Shown piece by piece: positions 18,764-27,393 of a DNA stretch of 64,000 nucleotides. How positions within the stretch are numbered: position 1 is the stretch's first letter; each line of letters begins with the position of its first letter. The stretch lies in assembly GCA_003218375.1 (NCBI GenBank), contig QHNH01000017.1, positions 36,184-100,183 of the forward strand, given 5' to 3'. The DNA comes from Verrucomicrobiota bacterium. GTDB lineage: Bacteria > Verrucomicrobiota > Verrucomicrobiia > Chthoniobacterales > UBA10450. A program made the position numbers and the translations under genes. Under the pieces are notes generated by a model. That model did no database searches, was not told the DNA's origin, and worked only from the letters and a program-made list of their open reading frames with translations.

Positions 18764-18850
18764 TCTGTCCGTCGAGCGGAGTTGAACTCCGCGTTTCTGC
18801 GGAGCGGACAGTATGTCCGCGTGACGGGACAGACTAAAAGTCTGTGTTAC
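18747..18850. repeat. Composite palindrome, (G)RC-mini-hairpin family, copy 1
   Basis: Outer arms GTAATATAGACTTGTAGTCT... and, inverted, GTAACACAGACTTTTAGTCT... enclose two small hairpins (GCGGAGTTGAACTCCGC and GCGGACAGTATGTCCGC). Each arm itself contains a mini-hairpin AGACTTnTAGTCT. It covers the GT4 stop codon and the gap to the convergent STAS gene. Related copies are at 21503, 27258, 44354 and 45345. Confidence 0.85.
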
Positions 18851-18851
18851 G

Positions 18852-19172
18852 TCAGATCGCCGCCAAGGCCGCGTCGACGTGAGGGAAAATAATGAACACC
18901 TGGTCGAGCCGTGCGATTTCGAAAATAGGTCGCACGTTTTCCTGCAATCCTGCCAGGATAAATTTCCCGCCGTAGGCCTCGACGTTCTGCATCCCTTCGA
19001 TCAGGACCGCAAGCCCTGAACTGTCGATGTAAGTGACTGCCGACATATCGACCACCAGCCGCTGCGGCTTTTGTTCGATCATCGCTCCCAACGCCGCGGC
19101 TATCCGCGGCGACACGTGCAAGTCTATTTCGCCTTCCAGCGGCAAGACATTTGGAGCGTCGGGCAAAGTCAT
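18852..19172 (-). CDS. STAS-domain anti-sigma factor antagonist
   Basis: A 106-residue single STAS domain: PLEGEIDLHVSPRIAAAL, QRLVVDMSAVTYIDSSGLAVL with the conserved phosphorylatable Ser in the DSSGL motif (residue ~52), and GGKFILAGLQENVRPIFEIARLD (read in parts). Proteins of this type bind an anti-sigma kinase and are switched off by Ser phosphorylation, releasing or trapping a sigma factor. The partner kinase is not in the neighbourhood. Confidence 0.92.
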   Translation of the reverse strand: MTLPDAPNVLPLEGEIDLHVSPRIAAALGAMIEQKPQRLVVDMSAVTYIDSSGLAVLIEGMQNVEAYGGKFILAGLQENVRPIFEIARLDQVFIIFPHVDAALAAI

Positions 19173-19219
19173 ACGATTAAGGTTCGAAAGACGTTCTTCT
19201 ACCGGCCGTGAGCAATCGA

Positions 19220-19906
19220 TTACCAGCCGAGTTTTCGTTTCACTTCGTCCACATTCGCCAGATCCTCAAAGAGAAAGTCGGGTTCGCATTCCGCCAGCCG
19301 CTCCCGGGACCAGGAACCGGTCGCGACCGCGATTGTCCGGGCGCCGAAGGCCTTTCCGCAGTTGATATCGTGACCGGTATCGCCAACGACATCCACTTGC
19401 TCCGGGTGAAATTGAAAGCCGGCATGCGTCGCCGCGCGATCGACCGCGCAAGGGCCGAGCGCATTGCGATCGTGGTGATCGTCGGCAAAAGCCCCGAATG
19501 GAAAGAAATGCCAGAGATCATAATATCCAAGTTTCAATCGCGCCCCGCGCTCGAGATTTCCTGTAAGCAGTCCGAGGGTCTTATTCCGCTGCCGCGCCAG
19601 ATCTTCGAGCAATTCGCGCACACCGGGCAGGACGCGCCCATTGCGCTTCGGCAATTCCTCCGGCAGCAGCGCGACGTAGCGATCGAGAAATGAATCCACG
19701 TTTTCCGGCGTCAATTGTTTGCCGTATTTTTCCAGAATTTGGCGCGCGATCGACGTATCGGTACGGCCTGCGATCTCGACTCCGCTCAAATCTCCCTCGC
19801 CGCCGAACCACTCGATCGTGGCGCGAATAAGCGCATGTTGTCCGGCCGCGCCCGTATTCACGAGGGTCATATCAATATCCCAAAGAATTAGCCGCCGCTC
19901 TTCCAT
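19220..19906 (-). CDS. HAD-superfamily hydrolase (phosphatase)
   Basis: A 228-residue HAD phosphatase with motif I LWDIDMTLVNTG (nucleophile Asp and acid-base Asp), cap domain, motif II LGLLTGNLERGA, a conserved Lys region, and motif IV VVGDTGHDINCGKAFGAR. Layout resembles phosphoglycolate phosphatases; the substrate is unproven. ATG 19906 is preferred because the 15 residues before it (LRQAQHDRE...) are a translation of the repeat at 19926-20034. Confidence 0.88.
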   Translation of the reverse strand: MEERRLILWDIDMTLVNTGAAGQHALIRATIEWFGGEGDLSGVEIAGRTDTSIARQILEKYGKQLTPENVDSFLDRYVALLPEELPKRNGRVLPGVRELLEDLARQRNKTLGLLTGNLERGARLKLGYYDLWHFFPFGAFADDHHDRNALGPCAVDRAATHAGFQFHPEQVDVVGDTGHDINCGKAFGARTIAVATGSWSRERLAECEPDFLFEDLANVDEVKRKLGW

Positions 19907-19925
19907 AAACGCAGCGCACCTTTCC

Positions 19926-20034
19926 CTGTCATGCTGAGCTTGTCGAAGCATCTCTAAATTTTCTGCCGATCATGCCCCGCTGCCGGAAAATTTAGAGATT
20001 CTTCGCCTCCGCTTCGCTCCGCTCAGAATGACAG
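19926..20034. repeat. Long inverted repeat (CTGTCATnCTGAGC ends)
   Basis: CTGTCATGCTGAGC...GAAGCATCTCTAAATTTTC on the left pairs with GAAAATTTAGAGATTCTTC...GCTCAGAATGACAG on the right across a ~20-bp centre. It occupies the gap between the HAD gene and asnS (divergent) and can form a long imperfect hairpin. Repeats with these CTGTCATTCTGAGC ends are, to my knowledge, common in several environmental phyla. Confidence 0.85.
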
Positions 20035-20095
20035 TTAGAAGAAGCGCGACTCGGCTTTTGCTTGTCGAAGTCGCATCGCCCGCCAAAGTTCCGGC

Positions 20096-21484
20096 ATGTC
20101 AGGACCGATCTCCGTCAAAGCTGCACTCGCGAGTACCGCGCCGATTTCTGGCATGCAGGTCCAAGGCTGGGTCCGCACCCGGCGCGACTCGAAGGATTTT
20201 TCGTTCATCGAGCTCAACGACGGCTCGTGCCTGCGCAGCCTCCAAATCATCGCGAAGAGCACGCTGCCGAATTATGCGGACGTGCAGCGGCTTCAGACCG
20301 GCGCGTCCATCGCTGTGCGCGGCGACCTCGTCGCGTCGCAGGGGAAAGGCCAGGCGTGGGAAGTCGTCGCGAACGAAATCGAGATCGTAGGTCCGTCGGA
20401 CGACACCTATCCGCTCCAGAAAAAAGGGCACACGCCGGAATTCCTCCGCGAGATCGCGCATTTGCGGCCGCGGTCGAATCTGTTCGGCGCCGTATTCCGC
20501 GTCCGCAGCCGGCTCGCGTTCGCCATTCATCAATTTTTCCAGGAGCGCGGCTTTGTTTACGTCCACACGCCGATCATCACGGGGAGCGATTGCGAAGGTG
20601 CGGGCGAACTGTTCCGCGTGACGTCGCTCGACCTCAAGCAGCCGCCTCGGCGCGCCGACGGTTCCATCGATTATGCGCAGGATTTTTTTGCGCGCTCGAC
20701 CTACCTCACCGTGAGCGGGCAACTGGAAGGTGAAGCGTTCGCCTGCGCGCTCTCGAAAATTTACACCTTCGGCCCAACCTTCCGCGCTGAGAATTCGAAC
20801 ACGTCCCGGCACGCAAACGAATTCTGGATGATCGAGCCGGAGATGGCGTTCACGAATCTGAACGGCAACATGGATCTCGCCGAGGAGACCGTGAAATATC
20901 TTATTCGCGATATCAAAACGAATTGCGCGGAGGACCTCGGCTTGTTCTCGAAGTTCGTGGACAAAGAACTAAGCGCGCGGCTCGACTTCGTGATCGACCG
21001 GCCGTTCCAACGGATCACTTATACGGAAGCCGTCGAGCTTTTGAAAAGGAGCGGTGAGAAATTCGAATTTCCGGTCGCCTACGGCGCGAACCTGCAATCG
21101 GAGCACGAACGGTGGCTGACCGAGAAACATTTCAAATGTCCGGTGACCGTTTTCAATTACCCGCAGGAGATCAAGCCGTTCTACATGCGGTTGAATGATG
21201 ACGGGAAGACCGTGACCGCGATGGATGTCCTGGTTCCCGGAATCGGCGAGATCGTCGGCGGCAGCCAGCGCGAAGAGCGGCTGGAAGTGCTCGAAGAAAA
21301 CATGCGCCGGCACCAGATGGATCCGGCCGATTACAAATGGTACCTCGATCTGCGCCGTTACGGCACCGTCCCGCATTCCGGTTTCGGCCTCGGGTTCGAG
21401 CGCATGCTCATGTTCGTCACCGGCGTCTCGAACATCCGTGATGTGATTCCGTTCGCGCGCACGCCGGGCAGCGCGGAGTTTTAG
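20096..21484 (+). CDS. asnS: Asparaginyl-tRNA synthetase
   Basis: A 462-residue class IIb synthetase: OB-fold anticodon-binding domain ([22 protein letters not shown], read in parts), then the catalytic domain with motif 1 near [20 protein letters not shown], motif 2 [19 protein letters not shown] and motif 3 [16 protein letters not shown]. The AsnRS-type residues around [11 protein letters not shown] distinguish it from AspRS. It charges tRNA-Asn directly, so GatCAB (gatB at 31194) is probably needed for Gln-tRNA rather than Asn-tRNA. Confidence 0.96.
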   Translation: MSGPISVKAALASTAPISGMQVQGWVRTRRDSKDFSFIELNDGSCLRSLQIIAKSTLPNYADVQRLQTGASIAVRGDLVASQGKGQAWEVVANEIEIVGPSDDTYPLQKKGHTPEFLREIAHLRPRSNLFGAVFRVRSRLAFAIHQFFQERGFVYVHTPIITGSDCEGAGELFRVTSLDLKQPPRRADGSIDYAQDFFARSTYLTVSGQLEGEAFACALSKIYTFGPTFRAENSNTSRHANEFWMIEPEMAFTNLNGNMDLAEETVKYLIRDIKTNCAEDLGLFSKFVDKELSARLDFVIDRPFQRITYTEAVELLKRSGEKFEFPVAYGANLQSEHERWLTEKHFKCPVTVFNYPQEIKPFYMRLNDDGKTVTAMDVLVPGIGEIVGGSQREERLEVLEENMRRHQMDPADYKWYLDLRRYGTVPHSGFGLGFERMLMFVTGVSNIRDVIPFARTPGSAEF

Positions 21485-21502
21485 GGTGTGGAATGTCTGG
21501 CG

Positions 21503-21612
21503 ACGGAACATAGGCTTTCAGCCTGTGCGCCCAGCCGACATTCTGTCTGCTGCAACGAGAACAGCGGAGTAAAACTCCCGCTGGCCGCACAGGCTGAAAG
21601 CGTATGTTCCGT
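21503..21612. repeat. Composite palindrome, mini-hairpin family, copy 2
   Basis: Arms of 33 bp (ACGGAACATAGGCTTTCAGC... against its inverted copy) match at 31 of 33 positions by hand alignment. Each arm carries the mini-hairpin GGCTTTCAGCC or GCTTTCAGC; the middle has GACATTCTGTC and GCGGAGTAAAACTCCCGC. It lies 19 bp after the asnS stop. Confidence 0.9.
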
Positions 21613-21682
21613 GTGCGCTACATTTTCTTGTCGTCCCACGCGGGAACGTTCTAACTTCTGAATTCAACCACGAACAAAATCC

Positions 21683-23188
21683 ATGATCACTAACCATCGC
21701 CGAAGTCTTGTCTCAGCCATCGCTCTTGCCGCTGTCGTCACTCTAACGATAAATCAATCGCTCCGGGCCGCGGACGATCTTGGCCCGATCAAAGCCGAGA
21801 TCACGAAGCGCCACGATGAAGCGCTGAAGCGTCTTCAGGATTGGATCAAGCTGCCGTCGATCGCGGCGGAAAATCTTAACTCAGCGGAAGGCGCGGAATA
21901 CATGGCGACACTGGCGAAGGACGCCGGATTCCAGCAGGCGACGGTGATTCAGACGGAGGGGAAGCCAGGCGTCTTCGCGACGCTGGATGCGGGCGCGGCA
22001 AAAACGGTCGGGCTTTATTTCATGTATGACGTGAAACAGTTCGATCCGAAGGAATGGACGTCGCCTCCTCTCGATGCGGCGCTGATTGATAAGCCAGGAT
22101 TAGGAAAGGCAGTGGTCGGTCGCGGTGCCGTGAATCAAAAGGGGCCGGAGTCGGCGTTTCTCGCGGCGCTTCATGCGATCAAGGGCGCTGGGAAAAAGAT
22201 GCCGGTGAACCTGGTGATGGTGGCGGAGGGCGAGGAAGAAATTGGTTCGCCGCATATCGGGCAAATCGTGCACAAGTCGGAAGTGCAGGCGGCGCTCGCG
22301 AAAACCGTGGGCGTCTTCATGCCATCCTCGATGCAGGATCTCGATGGCATCGTCACGGTGAGTCTCGGCGCGAAAGGCGTGGTCGAGCTGGAGTTGGTTT
22401 CGACCGGCGAGAAATGGGGGCGCGGGCCGGGGAAGGACATTCATTCGTCACTGAAAGCGATGGTCGATAATCCGGCCTGGCACTTGGTCAAGGCGCTCAA
22501 CACGCTCGTCTCGGAGGATGGCAACGAAATCGCGATCGATAATTATCCGAAGCCGCGTCCAATCAGCGATGAGGAAAAGAAGATGATCGCGGACGGCGCG
22601 AAGATTCGCAGCGAAGCGCAGGCGAAGAAGCAGATGAGCGTGCAGCGTTGGATCAACGATCTGCCGTGGGAGCAGGCGAATATTCGTCTGGAATCGCAGC
22701 CGACCGCGAACATCGAAGGGCTCGTTGGCGGTTACACCGGTCCCGGAGGGAAAACGGTGCTGCCGCACAAGGCGGTGGCGAAAATGGATTTCCGATTGGT
22801 GCCCGATATGAAAGCGGCGGACGTGGTGCCGGCCATCAAGGCGCATCTGGCCAAGCGCGGTTTCGGCGACATCGAAGTAAACATGAGCGGCGGTTATGAT
22901 CCCACGCAGAGCGCGGCGAGCGCGCCGTTAATTCAAGCACAGATCGCAGTGTTAAAACGCGCCGGCATCGAGCCGGTCATGTGGCCGCGTAACGCCGGCT
23001 CGTATCCGGGTTTCGTCTTCACCGGCGAGCCGTTAAAATTAGCCTCGGGCCATTTCGGTCTCGGTCACGGCAGCGGCGCGCATGCGCCGGATGAATATTA
23101 CGTGATCGAGTCGACGAACCCAAAGATTCAGGGCTACGACGGCGCCGCGATGTCGTTCGTGGAATATCTCTACGAGCTGGCGAAGTAG
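21683..23188 (+). CDS. M20-family metallopeptidase-like protein with altered metal ligands
   Basis: A 501-residue protein with a signal peptide (residues 1-30) and an M20 fold: dipeptidase-like regions TKRHDEALKRLQDWIKLPSI, VMVAEGEEEIGSPH, the dimerisation lid, FRLVPDMKAADVVPAI and C-terminal GLGHGSGAHAPDEYYVIES. In active M20 enzymes the first zinc ligand is His in (Y)xHxD and the bridging ligand is Asp in GRGxxDxKG. Here these stretches read YFMYDVKQFDPKEW and GRGAVNQKGPESA: Met114 replaces His and Asn151 replaces the bridging Asp, while the EGEEE motif and the last His remain. It may bind one metal, or be a non-hydrolytic binder. Confidence 0.85.
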   Translation: MITNHRRSLVSAIALAAVVTLTINQSLRAADDLGPIKAEITKRHDEALKRLQDWIKLPSIAAENLNSAEGAEYMATLAKDAGFQQATVIQTEGKPGVFATLDAGAAKTVGLYFMYDVKQFDPKEWTSPPLDAALIDKPGLGKAVVGRGAVNQKGPESAFLAALHAIKGAGKKMPVNLVMVAEGEEEIGSPHIGQIVHKSEVQAALAKTVGVFMPSSMQDLDGIVTVSLGAKGVVELELVSTGEKWGRGPGKDIHSSLKAMVDNPAWHLVKALNTLVSEDGNEIAIDNYPKPRPISDEEKKMIADGAKIRSEAQAKKQMSVQRWINDLPWEQANIRLESQPTANIEGLVGGYTGPGGKTVLPHKAVAKMDFRLVPDMKAADVVPAIKAHLAKRGFGDIEVNMSGGYDPTQSAASAPLIQAQIAVLKRAGIEPVMWPRNAGSYPGFVFTGEPLKLASGHFGLGHGSGAHAPDEYYVIESTNPKIQGYDGAAMSFVEYLYELAK

Positions 23189-23262
23189 CTGTAGCGGCGG
23201 TCTATGACCGCCGTTATCGACCAACGAAAACGCATGCGGCGGTCAATAGACCGCCGCTACAG
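23189..23262. repeat. Palindrome with paired CGGCGGTC mini-hairpins
   Basis: CTGTAGCGGCGGTC at the left end is the reverse complement of GACCGCCGCTACAG at the right end; each half also folds on itself (CGGCGGTCTATGACCGCCG; GCGGCGGTCAATAGACCGC). It starts at the base after the M20-like stop codon and ends 2 bp before the end of rpsA (convergent), so it may serve as a bidirectional terminator. Confidence 0.9.
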
Positions 23263-23264
23263 GT

Positions 23265-24947
23265 CTACTTCTTCTTGCCTTCGCCGGGCCGATAATCTTC
23301 CTCGGCGGCTTCGAATGCTTTCTCGAGGCCGACCATGTCTTCGCCCGGACGCAGGTTGTCGAACGCTTCGGATTCGCGCTTGAGCTCTTCCTCGGAATAA
23401 TTCGCGGCCTTGATCGAGAGACCGATCCGGCGCTCGACTTTGTCCACCTTGATGACGCGCGCTTCGACTTCCTGGCCGACCTTGAGCACGTCTTTCACTT
23501 TCGCGACGTGATCTTCGCTGAGCTGCGAAATGTGGACGAGCCCATCGATGTCGTCCTGCAATTGGACGAACGCACCGAAGCTCGCGAGCTTCGTCACCTT
23601 GCCGGTAACGAGATCGCCGATCTTGTATTTCGTGTCGATCTCTTTCCACGGATCGTCGCTCAGCTGTTTGATGCCGAGACTGATCCGCTGGTTTACCTTG
23701 TCGATGTCGATCACGACCGCTTCCACTTCGTCGTTCTTCTTAAAGACTTCGCTCGGATGATTGATCTTGCGGGTCCAGCTCAAATCGGAGACGTGGATCA
23801 TTCCGTCGATGCCGTCTTCGAGCTCCACGAACGCGCCATAGGCGGTCATGTTGCGGATCGCGCCCTTCACATGGCTGCCAATCGTGAACTTCTTCTCGAT
23901 CTCATCCCACGGATTCGGTTCGAGCTGGCGCAGGCCTAACGAAATCTTCTGCTCTTCCTTGTTCACACCGAGCACGACCGCTTCGACTTCCTGGCCTTGG
24001 GTGAGAATATCGGACGGCCGCATGATCCGTTTCGTCCAGGATAATTCGGAAACGTGAATGAGTCCCTCGACGCCTTCCTCCAACTCCACGAACGCGCCGT
24101 ACGGCACCAGGTTCGTGATCTTGCCTTTGACGTGCTGACCGGCCGGGAACCGCTCTTCGATTTGGTCCCACGGATTCTTCTGGGTCTGTTTCAGGCCTAA
24201 CGAGACCCGCTCTTTCTCTTTGTTAATGTCGAGCACGACCACTTCGAGCGGCTGGCCGACCTTGAGCAGCTCGCTCGGGTGTCCGAGCCGGCCCCAGGTC
24301 ATGTCGGTGATATGGAGCAAACCATCCATGCCATCGAGATCGATGAACGCGCCGAAATCGGTCAGGTTTTTCACGTTGCCCTGGACACGGTCGCCGACCT
24401 GGACGCTCTCGAGGAATTTCTGGCGCTTCTCGCTCCGTTCCTGCTCGATCAATTCGCGCCGGCTCAGGACGACGTTCTTCCGGTCGTCGTTGATCTTGAC
24501 GATCTTGAAATCGTAGGTGTTGCCGACGAACTGCTGCAAATCTTTCGGCGGGATGATGTCGATCTGGGACGCCGGCAAAAACGCTTCGACGCCGATGTTC
24601 ACCATGAGTCCGCCTTTGACGACGGACTTCACCTTGCCCTTGATCAACCCGTCGCCGGCGAAAACTTGCGCGATCTTGTTCCAATTCTGCCGGTAAGCCG
24701 CCTTCTCTTTCGAAAGCACGACCATGCCCTCGTCGTTTTCGAGACGCTCGAGGAGCACTTCCACTTCGTCGCCGACTTCCATCGATTCGATGTCCTCGAA
24801 CTCGGAGGAGGGAATGACTCCCTCCGATTTGTAGCCGATGTCGACCAGGACTTCGCGCGGGCGAATCTCGAGAACGCGTCCTTTGACGATGCTACCTTCT
24901 TTGAACTCGCGGTACGAGCTCGCAAGTAAATCCTGCATTTGCAACAT
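23265..24947 (-). CDS. rpsA: 30S ribosomal protein S1
   Basis: A 560-residue protein, the usual length for S1, with six consecutive S1 (OB) domains beginning EGSIVKGRVLEI, GDGLIKGKVKSV, VGDRVQGNVKNL, AGQHVKGKITNL, IGSHVKGAIRNM and IGDLVTGKVTKL. S1 binds mRNA leaders on the small subunit and is especially important where Shine-Dalgarno sequences are weak, as seems the case for most genes here. ATG 24947 gives MLQMQDLLASSYREF; ATG 24938 is also possible. The Glu/Asp-rich C-terminus (EAAEEDYRPGEGKKK) is typical. Confidence 0.95.
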   Translation of the reverse strand: MLQMQDLLASSYREFKEGSIVKGRVLEIRPREVLVDIGYKSEGVIPSSEFEDIESMEVGDEVEVLLERLENDEGMVVLSKEKAAYRQNWNKIAQVFAGDGLIKGKVKSVVKGGLMVNIGVEAFLPASQIDIIPPKDLQQFVGNTYDFKIVKINDDRKNVVLSRRELIEQERSEKRQKFLESVQVGDRVQGNVKNLTDFGAFIDLDGMDGLLHITDMTWGRLGHPSELLKVGQPLEVVVLDINKEKERVSLGLKQTQKNPWDQIEERFPAGQHVKGKITNLVPYGAFVELEEGVEGLIHVSELSWTKRIMRPSDILTQGQEVEAVVLGVNKEEQKISLGLRQLEPNPWDEIEKKFTIGSHVKGAIRNMTAYGAFVELEDGIDGMIHVSDLSWTRKINHPSEVFKKNDEVEAVVIDIDKVNQRISLGIKQLSDDPWKEIDTKYKIGDLVTGKVTKLASFGAFVQLQDDIDGLVHISQLSEDHVAKVKDVLKVGQEVEARVIKVDKVERRIGLSIKAANYSEEELKRESEAFDNLRPGEDMVGLEKAFEAAEEDYRPGEGKKK

Positions 24948-25316
24948 AAGGGTAAGTTTTCTCCTCGCGGCGCGGAGCCGCATTTCTGTCTCTCGCGCCG
25001 GCGCCTGTCGCCACGCGGTCCAGAAAGGGGGAGGAATACTAGCCCGAAGTTAGGCGCGGTCAACCGGGGAGGACGATAAGGAATCTGGGGAGCGCACGCG
25101 CCCTCGCGTGCTGGTTTCGGCGCCTCGCCGAAACAATCTTTCATCGCCGCGAATGAAGTTCGCGATGGCGAGGGCGCCATCGCCAGCACGCGAGGCGCGT
25201 GCGCTCCCCAGATCAACTTGCGGCCACCCTTCGAAACAAGAGCGCCTCCATCTTGAGCCTCACGAAAATCTCCGCATATTGATTAATCCGCCAAGCGTGT
25301 CCCTCGCTTTCTGGAA
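24948..25316. other. Intergenic region between rpsA and a thioredoxin-like gene
   Basis: This 369-bp gap separates two divergent genes. Apart from the composite palindrome at 25083-25213 I see no coding frame with family features. The rpsA promoter should lie in 24948-25080 and that of the thioredoxin gene in 25214-25316; I cannot name boxes with confidence. Confidence 0.6.
25083..25213. repeat. Cloverleaf repeat ATCTGGGGAGCGCACGCG, copy 1
   Basis: A 131-bp palindrome: outer stem ATCTGGGGAGCGCACGCGC.../...GCGCGTGCGCTCCCCAGAT with CGCGTGCT pairing AGCACGCG, and two inner hairpins, TTTCGGCG/CGCCGAAA and GCGATGGCG/CGCCATCGC. A second, nearly identical copy is at 28553-28682. Having two near-identical copies 3.3 kb apart implies recent spread. 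Confidence 0.93.
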
Positions 25317-25793
25317 ATGAAGAATCTTGTCCTAACTCTCGCCCTTTCCCTCGCCACATCTGTGTTCGCGGCGTCGCCGGCCGAGCAACAGCTTTCCGAG
25401 GCCATTAAAGCGCCGAATCTCAGCGTCGTCCATCTCTGGGCGCCGTGGTGCTCCAATTGCCAGGCGGAATTGAAAAGCGGCGGCTGGTTGAAAACGGTGA
25501 AGGCAAACCCGGAGGTGAAATTCTATTTCGTCTCGGTCTGGAACGGCGGCGACGACGGCAAAGCGATGCTCACTAAGTACGAGCTGGCGAATCAGCCCAA
25601 CGTCACGATCCTGGCTGATCCCAGTCCGCGGAACGGCGACGCGAAGATCAAACGTTTCCTCGATATGCCGTTGAGCTGGATCCCAACGACGTGGGTTTAC
25701 AAAGGGGGCGATCTTCGTTACGCGCTCAACTACGGCGAAATCCGGTTCGATGTTCTCCAGCAGTTTTTCGCCGACAGCAATTCAAAATGGTAA
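25317..25793 (+). CDS. Exported thioredoxin-fold protein
   Basis: A 158-residue protein with a signal peptide (NLVLTLALSLATSVFAA) and a thioredoxin fold: LSVVHLWAPWCSNCQAEL with a CSNC redox motif (residues ~45-48), YFVSVWNGGDDGKAML, and WIPTTWVYKGGD with a cis-Pro region. It probably acts in disulfide or cytochrome maturation redox chemistry outside the cytoplasm, or as a TlpA/ResA-like reductant. It precedes the cystathionine beta-synthase gene by 24 bp and may be co-transcribed. Confidence 0.85.
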   Translation: MKNLVLTLALSLATSVFAASPAEQQLSEAIKAPNLSVVHLWAPWCSNCQAELKSGGWLKTVKANPEVKFYFVSVWNGGDDGKAMLTKYELANQPNVTILADPSPRNGDAKIKRFLDMPLSWIPTTWVYKGGDLRYALNYGEIRFDVLQQFFADSNSKW

Positions 25794-25817
25794 CATAACG
25801 GCGAAGTTAATTTGCGC

Positions 25818-27221
25818 ATGATGCAGCTCTCTCACGCCGCCGCCGCCCACCAGAAACCGCCCTCCATTCTTTCGCTGATCGGGGACACGCCGCTCGTCGA
25901 AGTCACCCGGCTCGAGACCGGTCTCTGCCAGCTCTTCCTGAAACTCGAAAACTACAATCCCAGTGGATCGATCAAGGATCGCATTGCGCTCTCGATGATC
26001 GAAGCGGCTGAACGCGACGGGCGACTCGCGCCTGGCGGGACCATTATCGAGGCGACGGCGGGCAACACCGGTCTTGGTCTCGCGTTGATCGGTGGTGCCA
26101 AAGGTTACCGAACCATCCTCGTGATCCCCGACAAGATGTCGCAGGAAAAAATCGCGCACGTCCGCGCGCTCGGGGCCGAGGTGCGGCTCACGCGCTCCGA
26201 CGTCACGCGCGGACATCCTGAATATTACCAGGACATGGCGGCGCGGTTGGCCGCGGAAATTCCCGGCTCGTTTTATGTGAACCAGTTCGGCAATCCGGCG
26301 AACCCAATCGCGCACGAACGCGGGACCGGTCCCGAGATTTGGGAGCAGATGGGTCATCATCTCGACGCGGTGGTTTGTGGGGTAGGCTCCGGCGGCACGA
26401 TCACCGGCCTTTCGCGTTTCTTCAGCCGGGTGCAGCCCCATTTGGAAATGGTGCTGGCTGATCCGGCGGGCTCGATCCTGGTCGATTACGTGAAGACGGG
26501 AAACGTCGGCACCGCCGGGAGCTGGGCAGTCGAAGGGATTGGCGAGGATTTCGTCCCCGAAATTGCCGACCTGTCTCGCGTCGCCGAGGCTTATACGATC
26601 GACGACGCGGAAAGCTTTTCGACCACGCGCGAGCTCTTACGGCAGGAAGGAATTCTCGCTGGCTCATCCACCGGCACGCTTCTGGCCGGCGCGCTTCGTT
26701 ATTGCCGCGCCCAGACCGAGAAGAAGCGGGTCGTCACTTTCGTCGCCGATGACGGGAACAAATATCTGTCGAAGATGTACAACGATTTCTGGATGGCCGA
26801 GCAGGGGTTCACGGCCCGGCCCGCTCATGGCGACCTGAGCGATCTTATCAGCCATCGCTACGAAGCGGGCGAAGTCGTGACGGTCGGGCCTAACGACACG
26901 TTGCTCACCGCCGTAAAGCGGATGCGCGCCGCCGACGTTTCGCAAGTGCCGGTTGTGGACGAGAACGGGAAGGTCGTTGGACTTTTGGATGAATCCGACG
27001 TGCTGGTGAAAGTGCATCACGATCCGGAGCGTTTTAATCACGCGGTGCACACCGCCATGACCGATCGGCTCGAAACGCTCTCACCCGCGGCGAAAATGAA
27101 AGATTTACTCGAAGTCTTCGATCGCGGCCGGGTCGCGATCGTCATGGACAACGACAAGTTCCTCGGCCTCATCACGCGCAGCGATCTGCTTTCGTATCTC
27201 CGCCGTCAAATGCCCTCATGA
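25818..27221 (+). CDS. Cystathionine beta-synthase (PLP domain plus CBS pair)
   Basis: A 467-residue fold-type II PLP enzyme with a C-terminal CBS-domain pair. Visible motifs: IGDTPLVEVTRL, NYNPSGSIKDRIAL with the Schiff-base Lys at about residue 53, ATAGNTGLGLAL (phosphate loop region), GVGSGGTITGLSRFF, and GSSTGTLLAGAL. The CBS pair (residues ~340-465) has VSQVPVVDENGKVVGLLDESD and VAIVMDNDKFLGLITRSDLL. This architecture is that of cystathionine beta-synthase, condensing serine (or acetylserine) with homocysteine. With the next gene it forms a reverse trans-sulfuration pair. ATG 25818 and 25821 are tandem start options. Confidence 0.9.
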   Translation: MMQLSHAAAAHQKPPSILSLIGDTPLVEVTRLETGLCQLFLKLENYNPSGSIKDRIALSMIEAAERDGRLAPGGTIIEATAGNTGLGLALIGGAKGYRTILVIPDKMSQEKIAHVRALGAEVRLTRSDVTRGHPEYYQDMAARLAAEIPGSFYVNQFGNPANPIAHERGTGPEIWEQMGHHLDAVVCGVGSGGTITGLSRFFSRVQPHLEMVLADPAGSILVDYVKTGNVGTAGSWAVEGIGEDFVPEIADLSRVAEAYTIDDAESFSTTRELLRQEGILAGSSTGTLLAGALRYCRAQTEKKRVVTFVADDGNKYLSKMYNDFWMAEQGFTARPAHGDLSDLISHRYEAGEVVTVGPNDTLLTAVKRMRAADVSQVPVVDENGKVVGLLDESDVLVKVHHDPERFNHAVHTAMTDRLETLSPAAKMKDLLEVFDRGRVAIVMDNDKFLGLITRSDLLSYLRRQMPS

Positions 27222-27257
27222 AAATCTTGGTGGGCTATTGGATCCGGCCGAAGCGGC

Positions 27258-27373
27258 GGAACATAGACATCCTGTCTGTGCGCCCAACGGACCTATGGTC
27301 CGTTGCCAACCGATTCAGCGAAGACAACGGGTTTGGAAGCCCGTTGGGCGCACAGGCTAAAAGCCTATGTTCC
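27258..27373. repeat. Composite palindrome, mini-hairpin family, copy 3
   Basis: Left arm GGAACATAGACATCCTGTCT and inverted right arm GGAACATAGGCTTTTAGCCT differ only inside the mini-hairpin, where both keep self-complementarity (AGAC/GTCT, AGGC/GCCT). Both arms then read GTGCGCCCAACGG. The centre has two hairpins, ACGGACCTATGGTCCGT and ACGGGTTTGGAAGCCCGT. It occupies most of the gap between the two trans-sulfuration genes. Confidence 0.92.
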
Positions 27374-27393
27374 TGGCGGCGGCAAATGCCTTC

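Noticed and set aside
27222-27393. SAM or other sulfur riboswitch before the trans-sulfuration gene
   Set aside because: The spacer is explained by composite palindrome copy 3; no riboswitch core was recognised.
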